DNA of 53,162 nt from Thiohalocapsa sp. (lineage in GTDB: Bacteria > Pseudomonadota > Gammaproteobacteria > Chromatiales > Chromatiaceae): NCBI RefSeq assembly GCF_022340605.1, contig NZ_JAJDNQ010000084.1:1-53162 (forward strand). Direction: 5' to 3'. This document shows, piece after piece, positions 17,133 through 25,201 of the stretch. The position numbers and the translations under genes were made by a program. The first letter of the stretch is position 1, and every line of letters starts with the position of its first letter. The notes below the pieces were generated by a model. The model did no database searches and was not told the origin of the DNA. It was given only the letters and a program-made list of their open reading frames with translations.

Positions 17133-17866
17133 CCGAGCCGCAGGTTGTCGAGCCGGCGCAGGGCCAGCGCCAGAAATGCCGCAGTCATCAACCCGAAATA
17201 GGCGAGGTCGCTGATGCGCACGACGCCGGTCAGGAACCAGAACAGGTGCTGGTTCCATGCGAGCCAGTCGAGCACGCCGAGCTGCGGTGCGCCGAGCAAC
17301 TCGGTGCGGTTCACCACCGACAGCAGCACCAGCAGCCCGTAGCCTGCCACCGCGGCGGCGATGGGCTGGCTGACGAGGCTCGCGGCGAACAGGCCGACGG
17401 CGGCGAAGAGCAGCCCGGTGAGCCAGAGCCCCAGGGTGGCGGCCGCGAGCAGCCCCGGGTCTACCGGTGCCGCCCCCAGCAGCATGAGCCCGAGCCCCGC
17501 CGGCAGCAGGCATACCGGCAGCAGCAGCAGCGCCAGCCCCAGGAACTTGCCCAGCAGGATCTCCGCCGGTGACACCGGCGCGCTCGCCAGGAGCGCCCAG
17601 GTTCCATCGCGGAGCTCCCCACCCAGGGCGCGGGCGGCCAGCAGCGGCACGGTCAGCAGCAGCAGCACCGCCGCGGCGCCGAACAGGTTGTGGGACAGTT
17701 CCAGATTGAGCCCGGCAGTGCGCAGCGCGGGCTCCGGGCCGGTGAATTCATCCAGCACCTTGAGCAGCACATAGCCGAGGATGCCCTGAGTCGCGGCCAG
17801 CAGCACCCAGCCCACCGGCGTGCGGAAGGCGCCCAGCCAGTCGCGCAGGGCGATGGTGCCGATCAT
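17129..17866 (-). CDS. ABC-2 type permease (GldF-like)
   Basis: A 245-residue integral membrane protein with about six hydrophobic segments. Beginning MIGTIALRDWLGAFRTPVGW, it shows the ABC-2 features ALGGELRDGTWALLASAPVSPAEILLGKF, a cytoplasmic loop, and then repeated Leu/Ala/Gly-rich helices. Both ends overlap neighbours by ATGA, with the ATPase upstream and the GldG-like gene downstream, so the three are almost certainly translationally coupled. The long open frame extending upstream of this start overlaps the ATPase and is not coding. The substrate is unknown. Confidence 0.85.
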   Translation of the reverse strand: MIGTIALRDWLGAFRTPVGWVLLAATQGILGYVLLKVLDEFTGPEPALRTAGLNLELSHNLFGAAAVLLLLTVPLLAARALGGELRDGTWALLASAPVSPAEILLGKFLGLALLLLPVCLLPAGLGLMLLGAAPVDPGLLAAATLGLWLTGLLFAAVGLFAASLVSQPIAAAVAGYGLLVLLSVVNRTELLGAPQLGVLDWLAWNQHLFWFLTGVVRISDLAYFGLMTAAFLALALRRLDNLRLG

Positions 17867-18783
17867 GCCGCCGCCTGGGTGCCGATTGCGCGGAAGAAGA
17901 GCCGCTCGACATCGGTTTGCTCTGGTGCCAGCTCCAGGAGCCCCCAGCCGGCGGCGACGACGGCCGCCGCCAACTGCTCGGCGCCCGCGCCGTCGTTGAG
18001 TCTGACGCTGTAGAGTCCGGCCTCGGCGGCATCGGTTGCCGGCGTGATCGCCGCCACCAGTGCGAGCCGGCGCAACGCCGCCGGCTGAGGTGGTCGGGCC
18101 AGGCGCAGCCGCAGCGCACGCGCCGCGTCCAGTGGCCCGTCGTGCAGCATGCGGCCCTCGTGCAGCACGATGACGCGCCGGCAGCTCGCCTGCACCTCCG
18201 CCAGGGCGTGGCTGGAGACGATGACGGTGCAGCGCTCGCCGAGCTCGGCGATCAGGGCGCGCATCTCGCGGATCTGCACGGGGTCCAGGCCGTCGGTGGG
18301 CTCGTCCAGGATCACCAGCTCCGGCTCGTGGATCAGCGCCGCCGCGATACCGGCGCGCTGCCGGTAACCCTTGGACAGCTTGCCGAGCAGGCGCTGGCGC
18401 ACCGCGGTGAGGTCGCAGAGCCGCATGCTGCGCGCCACCGCGCGCGAGATGGCGCCGGGCGGGATGCGGCGCAGCCGCGCGCAGTGTCGCAGGAACTCCT
18501 CGACACGCATCTCGGGATACAGCGGCGGTTGCTCGGGCAGGTAGCCCAAGCGGCGCTTGGCGCGGAGCGGCGCCAGCGCCATGTCCGCACCGCCGATGAC
18601 GACGCGGCCCGCGCTCGGCGCCAGCAGGCCCGCCAGGATGCGCAGACACGTGCTCTTGCCGGCGCCGTTCGGGCCGAGCAGCCCCAGCACCTCGCCGGCG
18701 GACAGTGTGAAGTCGAGCCCACACAGTGCCTGCTGGCGGCCGTAGTGCCGCGTCAGGCCGCGAACCTCGAGCAATGCTTCCAT
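17863..18783 (-). CDS. ABC transporter ATP-binding protein (GldA-like)
   Basis: A 306-residue ATPase with Walker A GPNGAGKST, Q-loop GYLPEQPPLYPEM, an atypical but recognisable signature LSKGYRQRAGIA, Walker B LVILDEPTDGLDP and the H-loop VSSHALAEV. A C-terminal accessory region of about 80 residues follows, as in the CcmA/GldA group. It energises the GldF-like permease encoded next (ATGA overlap). The start MEALLEVRGLTRHYG is favoured over a longer frame because a promoter with -35 TTGGCA and -10 TATCGT lies immediately upstream, which would leave little or no leader. Confidence 0.9.
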   Translation of the reverse strand: MEALLEVRGLTRHYGRQQALCGLDFTLSAGEVLGLLGPNGAGKSTCLRILAGLLAPSAGRVVIGGADMALAPLRAKRRLGYLPEQPPLYPEMRVEEFLRHCARLRRIPPGAISRAVARSMRLCDLTAVRQRLLGKLSKGYRQRAGIAAALIHEPELVILDEPTDGLDPVQIREMRALIAELGERCTVIVSSHALAEVQASCRRVIVLHEGRMLHDGPLDAARALRLRLARPPQPAALRRLALVAAITPATDAAEAGLYSVRLNDGAGAEQLAAAVVAAGWGLLELAPEQTDVERLFFRAIGTQAAA

Positions 18784-18791
18784 GGGGCACG

Positions 18792-18820
18792 ACGATAGCG
18801 CGGGCTCGCACCGCTGCCAA
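18792..18820 (-). promoter_or_regulatory. sigma-70-like promoter for the Gld-type ABC operon
   Basis: On the minus strand TTGGCA (18815-18820) and TATCGT (18792-18797) are separated by 17 bases. The start codon of the ATPase gene begins only eight bases after the -10 element, so transcription would begin at or next to the ATG, giving a leaderless or nearly leaderless message. This also argues against the in-frame methionine farther upstream. Confidence 0.45.
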
Positions 18821-18890
18821 CTGCCGTGCGTGAGCTTGGGCATCGCCGTGATTTCCGGCCGTTTTCACGACTCCGTCCAGAGCCATGGTG

Positions 18891-18953
18891 CCGTGGGAGC
18901 GGCGTCCCCGCCGCGATTGGACGCCCGTCGCGCCGAGGACGGCGCTCCCACGG
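18891..18953. repeat. dispersed palindrome, family A
   Basis: The ends are CCGTGGGAGC and its exact complement GCTCCCACGG. The interior carries GGCGTCCCCGCCGCG and CGCCGAGGACGGCG sub-hairpins around a CGCCCG centre. The left flank TTTCCGGCC...CTCCGTCC resembles the left flank of the copy at 53 kb. Confidence 0.75.
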
Positions 18954-19097
18954 TGGTAGGCGAGCTCGTGATCGACGCCTGATGTCCATCGGGCGGCGGT
19001 CTGTGCGCCTGTAGCGATCGCCTTGACCTGCCAGAGTTCAGTTGGTACTAAGTACTGGCGCTGAAACAGCGTGAGCACGGTAGGGCGGATAAGCGAA

Positions 19098-19197
19098 GAG
19101 ACTGTGAACGTATTCGGTGTAGGTCGGGTTAGCGATAGCGTAACCCGACCTACGCTCTCCTCGTTTTTGGATTTGCGAGCAATACGTTCACGGTCTC
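19098..19197. repeat. composite palindrome, family B
   Basis: The core (19119-19153) is a perfect 13-bp inverted pair GTAGGTCGGGTTA/TAACCCGACCTAC with loop GCGATAGCG. Outer arms 19098-19114 and 19181-19197 pair at 16 of 17 positions (GAGACTGTGAACGTATT against GAGACCGTGAACGTATT). The whole unit is about 100 bases. Confidence 0.8.
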
Positions 19198-19259
19198 GAA
19201 GCGCATCCGCCATTTTGGCTGATAGGTTTGCCGGTGCGGCGGCAAGAGGCTTGCGATCG

Positions 19260-19703
19260 ATGCCACAATTCCAAGGTTCGGGCTTCATCCTGACGCTCCC
19301 CGAGCAATGCTACGATGCCTCGGCATATGCCTTTGTCTTGCCTGAATGCAACGGCTTCGCGCCCAATCTGGTGATCCGATTCGAGGACGTCACGGCGGGC
19401 ACGGACATCACGCAGTACGCGGACAAGGCACTGGCGTCTTTGAGCGGGCAGTTCGAAGCATTCGAGCTGGTCAATAAGCTGGCGGGCAAGCGAGGCGAAT
19501 GGGAAGGCGTGATCGCCACAATGGAGTGGGGCAGCGGCGCCGCCCGCATGGCGCAGAAGCAATTCTATATCCTGGCGGGCGGCAGAAAGACCAGGGTCTA
19601 TGTGCTCACCACGACGGACCTGCTGGCGAACGCCAAGCTGTCCGACCCGGTCTTCGATCAGGTGCTGCGCAGTTTTGCGCCCAACCAGATCCAGTTCATC
19701 TGA
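19260..19703 (+). CDS. DcrB-related protein (DUF1795)
   Basis: A 147-residue protein without a signal peptide. FILTLPEQCYDASAYAFVLP, then NLVIRFEDVTAGTDITQYADKALASL, and later GGRKTRVYVLTTTDLLANA with a terminal FDQVLRSFAPNQIQF match the DcrB/DUF1795 family. Soluble members of this family act as chaperone or adaptor partners in type VI secretion effector loci. The convergent PAAR gene 1.3 kb away supports that reading here. The sequence is visibly less GC-rich than the flanking operons. MPQFQGSGF was taken as the start. The longer frame would run through a palindromic repeat. Confidence 0.75.
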   Translation: MPQFQGSGFILTLPEQCYDASAYAFVLPECNGFAPNLVIRFEDVTAGTDITQYADKALASLSGQFEAFELVNKLAGKRGEWEGVIATMEWGSGAARMAQKQFYILAGGRKTRVYVLTTTDLLANAKLSDPVFDQVLRSFAPNQIQFI

Positions 19704-19735
19704 GGTCGGCGCATTCGCGACCGACTCATGGGGAC

Positions 19736-19880
19736 CTCGAAAAATGCCTTCCATGGCATTTTTCGAGACGCGAAGCGAAAACGCGGTTCCCGCTTCGCTT
19801 CATTTCTCAAGCGCTTAAGCGCTTGAGAAATGGCAGGGCATCCTGCCCCGCGCGGGCACCTCGAATTATTCGAGGTGCCC
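19736..19880. repeat. array of five consecutive perfect hairpins
   Basis: Five inverted repeats follow one another in 145 bases between convergent genes. At 19736-19767 the arms are CTCGAAAAATGCC (13 bp, loop 6). At 19770-19798 they are GCGAAGCG (8 bp). At 19801-19832 there is a 32-base fully self-complementary sequence built on CATTTCTCAAGCGCTT. At 19832-19847 the arms are GGCAGG with loop GCAT. At 19854-19880 they are GGGCACCTCGAA (12 bp, loop TTA), followed by TTATCTT. The last could terminate DcrB transcription. A normal bidirectional terminator would need only one of them. Confidence 0.85.
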
Positions 19881-20978
19881 TTATCTTGACTCGCCGGTCT
19901 CCACTGCTTCGGCCACAACGATATGCGTGTCGTAGACCGTGATGCTGCGATCATGGATACGCGTATGCCATGGGAAGTGCGGAATCTCGTGGCGCAGGAT
20001 CAATCCGGCAACCGAGTGCGGATGTGCGCCGGGTGTCAGCAGGGCTCTCAACAGCGGTTCCGCCGCTCCCTGGTAGATACTCCGTTGCGAGTGACCGCCG
20101 ATCCAGCCCTCGATGGGGGTTGCGGCGGGGGACCAATCGTAAGGCGTGGCCAGCACGGCGCTGCCGCCCGGGTGCAGCACGTCGGCGATCGCGCTCAGGA
20201 GTCCGTGCGGCGAGCTCACCGAGTCGAGCAACTGCAGCCCGACGCTCAGTCCAAAGGTGTCGGACCGAAAGGGCGGCGACATGCCGCTGCAAGCCCAGAA
20301 ATCCACCTGTTCCATGGCGGGGAAGTCCACCTGGAATTCTCTGCGGTCATGGACGATGCCGATTCTGCGGCGCGGATAGCGCAGCTTCCGCTCGCTCAGA
20401 ACCCGTTGCGCCAACCGCAGCATGGCGAAGTTGGTGTCGACCCCGAGCACCAGTTGCGACGAGGCTTGCGCCAGTTCGAAGGTGCTTCGGCCGACGGCGC
20501 AGCCTATATCCAGGATGGGCCGATCGATGCGCCGTTCCACCCGTGCCAGGCCCGCGTGCAGACAGCGGCCGACACCATTGGGCCGGGCTCGCGCGTCGGT
20601 GGCTTCAGCCGGATCGAGGTCGCCGTAGTTGTCCCAGGCATAGGCGCTCAGATGCTGGCGGGTGATGTCGAAGGCGCTGTTGGGTCCGAGGCAATCGCCG
20701 AGGATGGATTCCGTCTCGGCGGACAGATCCGAGCGCGCCGTGAGGTGCACGATGTTGTCCGCGATGTAGCCGCGGGGATCCGGAAACAGTAGTGGAATCC
20801 CGTCGATGATGGGGTATTCGAGCTGGCACGCTGCATTGGAGCAGTGCAGGGTGCCCTCGATCACGCTGTCGTGCGAGCGCACGGCAATCGTCGCGAGCGT
20901 CAGCGGGTGTTCCCCGGCCGCGTGGAGCCGGCAGCTCGGGCAAACGGGCTCGATCGATTCAAAATGGGCCAGCTTCAA
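19881..20978 (-). CDS. Trm112-like zinc ribbon / class I SAM methyltransferase
   Basis: A 365-residue protein. Residues 13-70 form a Trm112-type zinc ribbon: CPSC (13-16), CSNAAC (46-51) and the diagnostic YPIIDGIPLLFPD. A Rossmann methyltransferase follows: motif I is ILDIGCAVGRST (155-166), the acidic end of strand 2 is in LVLGVDTNFAMLRLA, and motif IV/VI is in ADVLHPGGSAVLATPYDW. The substrate is unknown. The start is TTG, three bases after the PAAR stop, and no ATG or GTG start keeps the zinc ribbon. It is co-transcribed with the PAAR gene. The cargo-like neighbourhood makes a role in, or as, a secreted effector possible, but this is inference. Confidence 0.75.
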   Translation of the reverse strand: MKLAHFESIEPVCPSCRLHAAGEHPLTLATIAVRSHDSVIEGTLHCSNAACQLEYPIIDGIPLLFPDPRGYIADNIVHLTARSDLSAETESILGDCLGPNSAFDITRQHLSAYAWDNYGDLDPAEATDARARPNGVGRCLHAGLARVERRIDRPILDIGCAVGRSTFELAQASSQLVLGVDTNFAMLRLAQRVLSERKLRYPRRRIGIVHDRREFQVDFPAMEQVDFWACSGMSPPFRSDTFGLSVGLQLLDSVSSPHGLLSAIADVLHPGGSAVLATPYDWSPAATPIEGWIGGHSQRSIYQGAAEPLLRALLTPGAHPHSVAGLILRHEIPHFPWHTRIHDRSITVYDTHIVVAEAVETGESR

Positions 20979-20981
20979 GTC

Positions 20982-21368
20982 TTACCCGCCAATCAGCACC
21001 GTCGGGCAGCAGGGAGGAAGGATGTTGCCCGTGGGACTGGGAATCGGTGCGACGCAACTGGGGTGGGAGGTCATGTCGCCGAGCCGGGCAGCGGGGAGGC
21101 TGCCAACCAGCACGGTTGCGGAACCTTTGGCGATGATGCCAGGCCCCGCGGGCACGCAGGACGCCAGCACGCAGGGCACGGTCGTATCCGTCACCCGTGC
21201 GGCCGGCATGGAGCCGATCAACACCGTCGGCTGGCCGGTGATGATGGCGAGCGGCATCGCGGGGTGGGGCACGGGCGTTGGTGACGGTGCCGGCGGATGG
21301 ATCGGGGCGTGGCAATGCGGTGCGGTCTGAAGGACCATATCCCCGATTCTGGCAGCGGGTTGACCCAT
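20982..21368 (-). CDS. PAAR domain protein (type VI secretion spike tip)
   Basis: A 128-residue protein made almost entirely of PAAR repeats. PAARIGD (4-10), PAARVTD and PAARLGD alternate with TVLIGS/TVLVGS/TVLIGG strands, and conserved His/Cys residues (APHCHAP, TSHPSCVAP, LPPCCP) would bind the zinc at the cone tip. PAAR proteins cap the VgrG spike and recruit effectors. A Pro-rich insert (HPPAPSPTPVPHP) lies in the first loop. No VgrG, Hcp or sheath genes are in the window, so it is an orphan. It is followed three bases later by the zinc-ribbon methyltransferase. Confidence 0.9.
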   Translation of the reverse strand: MGQPAARIGDMVLQTAPHCHAPIHPPAPSPTPVPHPAMPLAIITGQPTVLIGSMPAARVTDTTVPCVLASCVPAGPGIIAKGSATVLVGSLPAARLGDMTSHPSCVAPIPSPTGNILPPCCPTVLIGG

Positions 21369-21532
21369 AGTGCTCGCCTCCCGATTTCAAGCCCGAGGGT
21401 TGCCGCCCGCGGCTGCCCTCCGGCCGGAGACTAGATGCCGCCAGGATACCCGTCAAGGCGCGTGGCGGGACGCCGCGCGTGCGGTATAACCAGGTCTCTC
21501 CGGCAGCTCACGGCAAAGCTCGGCATCTCGTC

Positions 21533-23551
21533 ATGGCATTCCTCGGCATCGACACCGGCGGTACGTTCACGGACTTTGTGCTCTGGCAGGATGGCGTGAT
21601 CCGTGTGCACAAGGTGCCGTCCACGCCTGCGGCGCCGGAGCAGGCGATCCTGCAAGGCGTGCGCGAGCTGGGGCTGGAGCCGGTTGGGCTACGCATCGTG
21701 CACGGCTCGACGGTGGCTACCAACGCGGTGCTGGAGGGCAAGGGGGCGCGCACCGCCTTCGTCACCAACCGCGGCTTCGGGGATCTGCTCAGCATCGGCC
21801 GGCAGGCGCGGCGTGCCCTGTACGACCTGCAGCCGCTGCCGGCAACGTTGCCAATACCGCCCGAGCTTTGCCTGGAGACGGGCGGCCGGCTCGGCGCGGA
21901 GGGGAGCCTGCTGGAGCCCCTGACGGACGCCGACCTGGCGCAGCTCCGTGCCGACGTCGAGCGACTCGGCGCCGAGGCAGCGGCAGTCAGCCTGCTGTTC
22001 TCCTACCTCGACGACGCCGCCGAGCGCGCCGTTGCCCGGGCGCTGCCGCCCGGCGTCTTCGTCTCCCTGTCCTCGGCCGTGCTGCCGTTGATGGGCGAGT
22101 ACGAGCGCGGCATCGCCACCTGGCTCAACGCCCGTGTCGGGCCGGTGGTGGGCGGCTACCTGGGCCGGCTCCGTGCCGGGCTGCCGGGTGCGCGGGTGGC
22201 GGTGATGCAGTCCAGCGGCGAGACGGTGGCGGCCGAGCTGGCCGGCGACGCCGCGGTGCGGCTGCTGCTGTCCGGCCCGGCCGGCGGCCTCGCCGGTGCC
22301 GGGTATGTGGCGCGGGCGGCCGGCATCGAGCGGCTGCTCACCTTCGACATGGGTGGCACGTCCACCGACGTGGCGCTGGTGGAGGGCGCGCCGCGGCTGA
22401 CCCTGGAAGGGCGCATCGCCGGCCTGCCAGTGGCCGTGCCCATGGTGGACATGCACACCATCGGCGCCGGCGGTGGCTCCATCGCCCGGGTGGACGCCGG
22501 CGGCGTGCTGCAGGTGGGGCCCGAGTCGGCCGGCGCGGCGCCGGGGCCGGTCTGCTACGGCCGCGGCGGGCACGAGCCCACGGTGACGGACGCGAACCTG
22601 GTGCTCGGGCGGCTGCGGGCGCACGCTTTCCTCGGCGGGCGGATGCGGCTGGACCTGCCCGCGGCAAGCGCCGCGCTGGCACGGCTGGGGAGTAGGCTGG
22701 GGCTAGCGGCCGGCGATGCCGCCGGCGAGTCGGACACGGACCTGGCCGAGCGGGCCGCCCGCGGCGTCATCGACATCGTCAACGAGCATATGGCGCAGGC
22801 GCTGCGGGTGATCTCGGTGCAGCGCGGCATCGATCCAACCGGCGCCTGGCTGTGTTGCTTCGGCGGTGCCGGTGGCCTGCACGTCTGTGCGCTCGCGGAG
22901 GCGCTGGGCATGTCCCGGGCCTTGGTGCCGGAGCGGGCCGGCGTGCTCTCCGCGCTCGGGATGCTGGTGGCGGCGCCGGGGCGGCTCCTGACCCGCGCCT
23001 GGCTCGGCCCGCTCGCCGCGCGCGGCGATGCCGAGGTGGACGCGGCGCTGACCGCGCTGGCGGCGGAAGGTGGCACCGCGTTGGCGGCGGAGGGCATCGA
23101 CGTTGCGGACCTGGCCCGCGCCGATAGCCTGGATCTGCGCTACCGTGGCCAGAGCTACACGCTCAACGTGCCCTGGAACGGCGCTGCCGCCACGGCCGAC
23201 GCCTTCCGCGCCCTGCACATCGCCCGCTACGGGCACGGGCTGGACCTGCCGGTGGAACTGGTGAACCTGCGGGTGCGGCTGACGCTGCCGGCACGGGCGC
23301 CGGTGCTGCCGGTCCTGGAGGATGCTGCCGCGGACGCCGCCACCGTGTCCGCGCCGGAACGGGTGCACATCCCCGGTTGTGCCGAGCGGGTGCCGGTGCT
23401 CCGGCGCGGGGCCCTTTCGGTGGGCGCGGAGCTGGCGGGGCCCGCGGTGATTCTCGACGACGTGTCGACCACCTGGCTCGCGCCCGGTTGGCGGGCGCGG
23501 CGGGAGCGCTGGGGCAACCTGTTGCTGCGCCGGGCTGTAGCCGGCGGCTGA
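21533..23551 (+). CDS. hydantoinase/oxoprolinase subunit A (HyuA family)
   Basis: A 672-residue ATP-dependent amidohydrolase subunit. It has the N-terminal actin-like phosphate loop [33 protein letters not shown], the second nucleotide motif [16 protein letters not shown] (about 270-285), and [14 protein letters not shown]. The C-terminal half has [20 protein letters not shown] and [13 protein letters not shown]. In the family, HyuA acts with HyuB on N-methylhydantoin, hydantoins or 5-oxoproline. No HyuB gene follows: the next gene is a desaturase. Either HyuB is elsewhere or this is one of the stand-alone HyuA proteins. [10 protein letters not shown] is the family-typical start. Confidence 0.87.
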   Translation: MAFLGIDTGGTFTDFVLWQDGVIRVHKVPSTPAAPEQAILQGVRELGLEPVGLRIVHGSTVATNAVLEGKGARTAFVTNRGFGDLLSIGRQARRALYDLQPLPATLPIPPELCLETGGRLGAEGSLLEPLTDADLAQLRADVERLGAEAAAVSLLFSYLDDAAERAVARALPPGVFVSLSSAVLPLMGEYERGIATWLNARVGPVVGGYLGRLRAGLPGARVAVMQSSGETVAAELAGDAAVRLLLSGPAGGLAGAGYVARAAGIERLLTFDMGGTSTDVALVEGAPRLTLEGRIAGLPVAVPMVDMHTIGAGGGSIARVDAGGVLQVGPESAGAAPGPVCYGRGGHEPTVTDANLVLGRLRAHAFLGGRMRLDLPAASAALARLGSRLGLAAGDAAGESDTDLAERAARGVIDIVNEHMAQALRVISVQRGIDPTGAWLCCFGGAGGLHVCALAEALGMSRALVPERAGVLSALGMLVAAPGRLLTRAWLGPLAARGDAEVDAALTALAAEGGTALAAEGIDVADLARADSLDLRYRGQSYTLNVPWNGAAATADAFRALHIARYGHGLDLPVELVNLRVRLTLPARAPVLPVLEDAAADAATVSAPERVHIPGCAERVPVLRRGALSVGAELAGPAVILDDVSTTWLAPGWRARRERWGNLLLRRAVAGG

Positions 23552-23571
23552 TGCGCGCGGCGGGGCGGCGC

Positions 23572-23600
23572 TGGTGCCGCCAGCGGTGCTTGGCTATAGT
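23572..23600 (+). promoter_or_regulatory. candidate promoter upstream of the desaturase
   Basis: TATAGT at 23595-23600 is a good -10 element in an otherwise GC-rich spacer. The hexamer 17 bases upstream (TGGTGC) is a poor -35. The start codon follows 72 bases downstream. Confidence 0.35.
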
Positions 23601-23672
23601 GCTCGCTCGTTCCGCACCTCCCATAACAACCAGAAGCGGAATCCCCAACCACCGCCTCCGAGGTTTTGCTCA

Positions 23673-24866
23673 ATGACTTACCAGGGCTTGCTGGGCCTGG
23701 GACCGTGGCAGGTCGTCTTGGCCACACTGGCGATGACGCACCTGACCATCGTTTCCGTCACCCTTTATCTCCATCGCGCGCAGGCGCATCGGGCGCTGCG
23801 CCTGCATCCGGCCGTGGCGCACCTGTTTCGGCTCTGGCTGTGGCTCACGACCGGCATGGTCACGCGCCAGTGGGTTGCCGTGCACCGCAAGCATCATGCC
23901 CACTGCGAGACCGCGCGCGATCCGCACAGCCCCCAGGTGCTCGGCATCGGTGCGGTGCTCTGGCGCGGTGCCGAGCTGTACGCGGCCGCGGCCAAGAACG
24001 CCGACGATGTGTACCGTTATGGTCATGGCGCGCCCGACGACTGGCTGGAGCGCAACCTCTACAGCCGCTTCAGCTGGCACGGCCTCGGCGTGATGCTGGT
24101 GCTGGATCTGCTGCTGTTTGGCGTCTACGGGCTCACGGTGTGGGCGGTGCAGATGTTGTGGATTCCGCTTTGGGCCGCGGGCGTCATCAATGGCATTGGC
24201 CACTACTGGGGGTATCGGAACTTCGAGACGCCGGACGCCTCCACCAACATCGTGCCCTGGGGCGTCCTGATCGGCGGCGAAGAGCTGCATAACAACCACC
24301 ACGCCTTCCCGTCGTCGGCCAGGCTGTCCATGCGGCGCTGGGAATTCGATCTCGGCTGGGCCTACATCCGGCTCTTGGGCTGGCTGGGTCTTGCCAAGGT
24401 CAAGCGCATCGCGCCGGCACCGCGGTTCATCGAGGGCAAGCGCACCGTGGACATCGACACCCTAACCGCGCTGCTGGTGGGCCGCATGCACGTGATCCGG
24501 CGCTTCAGCCTGGACGTGCTGAAGCCGGTGACTCGCGAGGCGCTGTGCACCAACGGGCACCGCTGCCGCATGTCGGCACGGCGCGCGGCGCGGATGCTGG
24601 CGCGCACCTGGAATCAGCTCGACGAGACGGGGCGTCGCAACCTGGAGAACCTGCTGGCGCAGAGCCGCGAGCTGCAAGTGGTCTATCAGTTCCGCGAGCA
24701 GCTGCGCCAGATCTGGGAGCGCAATGCGCCGTCGCAGGAGGTCCTGCTGCGGCAGCTTCAGGACTGGTGTCGCCAGGCCGAGGCCACCGGCATCCAGGCG
24801 CTGGAGGGCTTCTCGCGACAACTGCGAGGCATGGCGCTGACGGGTTCGCCGGCGGTCGCGCGCTGA
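23673..24866 (+). CDS. acyl-CoA/acyl-lipid delta-9 fatty acid desaturase
   Basis: A 397-residue membrane di-iron desaturase. The three histidine boxes are HRAQAH (34-39), HRKHHAH (71-77) and HNNHH (206-210), with a further GHYWGYRNF motif at about 177. Hydrophobic helices occupy residues 12-32, 50-66, 135-160 and 165-180. A long C-terminal region (about 265-397) is helical and basic, ending DWCRQAEATGIQALEGFSRQL, as in Pseudomonas-type DesA/stearoyl-CoA desaturases of about 390-400 residues. It introduces a cis double bond into saturated acyl chains to adjust membrane fluidity. It appears to be monocistronic, with a candidate -10 (TATAGT) about 70 bases upstream. Confidence 0.9.
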   Translation: MTYQGLLGLGPWQVVLATLAMTHLTIVSVTLYLHRAQAHRALRLHPAVAHLFRLWLWLTTGMVTRQWVAVHRKHHAHCETARDPHSPQVLGIGAVLWRGAELYAAAAKNADDVYRYGHGAPDDWLERNLYSRFSWHGLGVMLVLDLLLFGVYGLTVWAVQMLWIPLWAAGVINGIGHYWGYRNFETPDASTNIVPWGVLIGGEELHNNHHAFPSSARLSMRRWEFDLGWAYIRLLGWLGLAKVKRIAPAPRFIEGKRTVDIDTLTALLVGRMHVIRRFSLDVLKPVTREALCTNGHRCRMSARRAARMLARTWNQLDETGRRNLENLLAQSRELQVVYQFREQLRQIWERNAPSQEVLLRQLQDWCRQAEATGIQALEGFSRQLRGMALTGSPAVAR

Positions 24867-25036
24867 GCGCCACGTCCTGTTCCGCGCCGGCTGCACCCGC
24901 GGCCGGCGGGCTGGTCCCTCACTGCGCAAGTCTTCAACAACGTGCCGAGGTAGTCTCGTTATCGTGATCGAATATCGGCGCGACAACGACAACGAACGGA
25001 TTCTTCGGCGTCGATCGTAATCCCGCTCGCCCGAGG

Positions 25037-25191
25037 CCGTGAAAATACTGCTTGCAACGCCGAAATCGAGCGCGTGGTAGATCGGGTTAGCGATAGCGTA
25101 ACCGGACAATCAACGACTTAACCGCGCCCTTACTGACTCCCATCGTTGGGTTAAGCTGCGCTAACCCAACCTACATCAAATACTTTCACGG
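25037..25191. repeat. composite palindrome, family B (expanded copy)
   Basis: A left half GTAGATCGGGTTAGCGATAGCG starts at 25078. About 40 bases later comes a complete hairpin GTTGGGTTA/TAACCCAAC (25145-25170) followed by CTAC. Outer arms CCGTGAAAATACT (25037-25049) and AATACTTTCACGG (25179-25191) pair at 11 of 13 positions and match the outer arms of the 19.1-kb copy. Confidence 0.75.
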
Positions 25192-25201
25192 TCTCGCCCA
25201 C

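Larger units (their letters stand above)
18784..19259. other. intergenic region with adjacent family A and family B palindromes
   Basis: This divergent space between the ABC operon and the DcrB gene holds one copy of each dispersed palindrome. Family A lies at 18891-18953 and family B at 19098-19197. The first 100 bases carry the ABC promoter. The DcrB open frame technically extends upstream through the family B copy, but that part is not credible as protein. Confidence 0.7.

Noticed and set aside
17129..19288. Very long permease frame of 719 codons extending over the ATPase gene
   Set aside because: Only the last 245 codons give a membrane protein. The upstream part is the shadow of the ABC ATPase in another frame.
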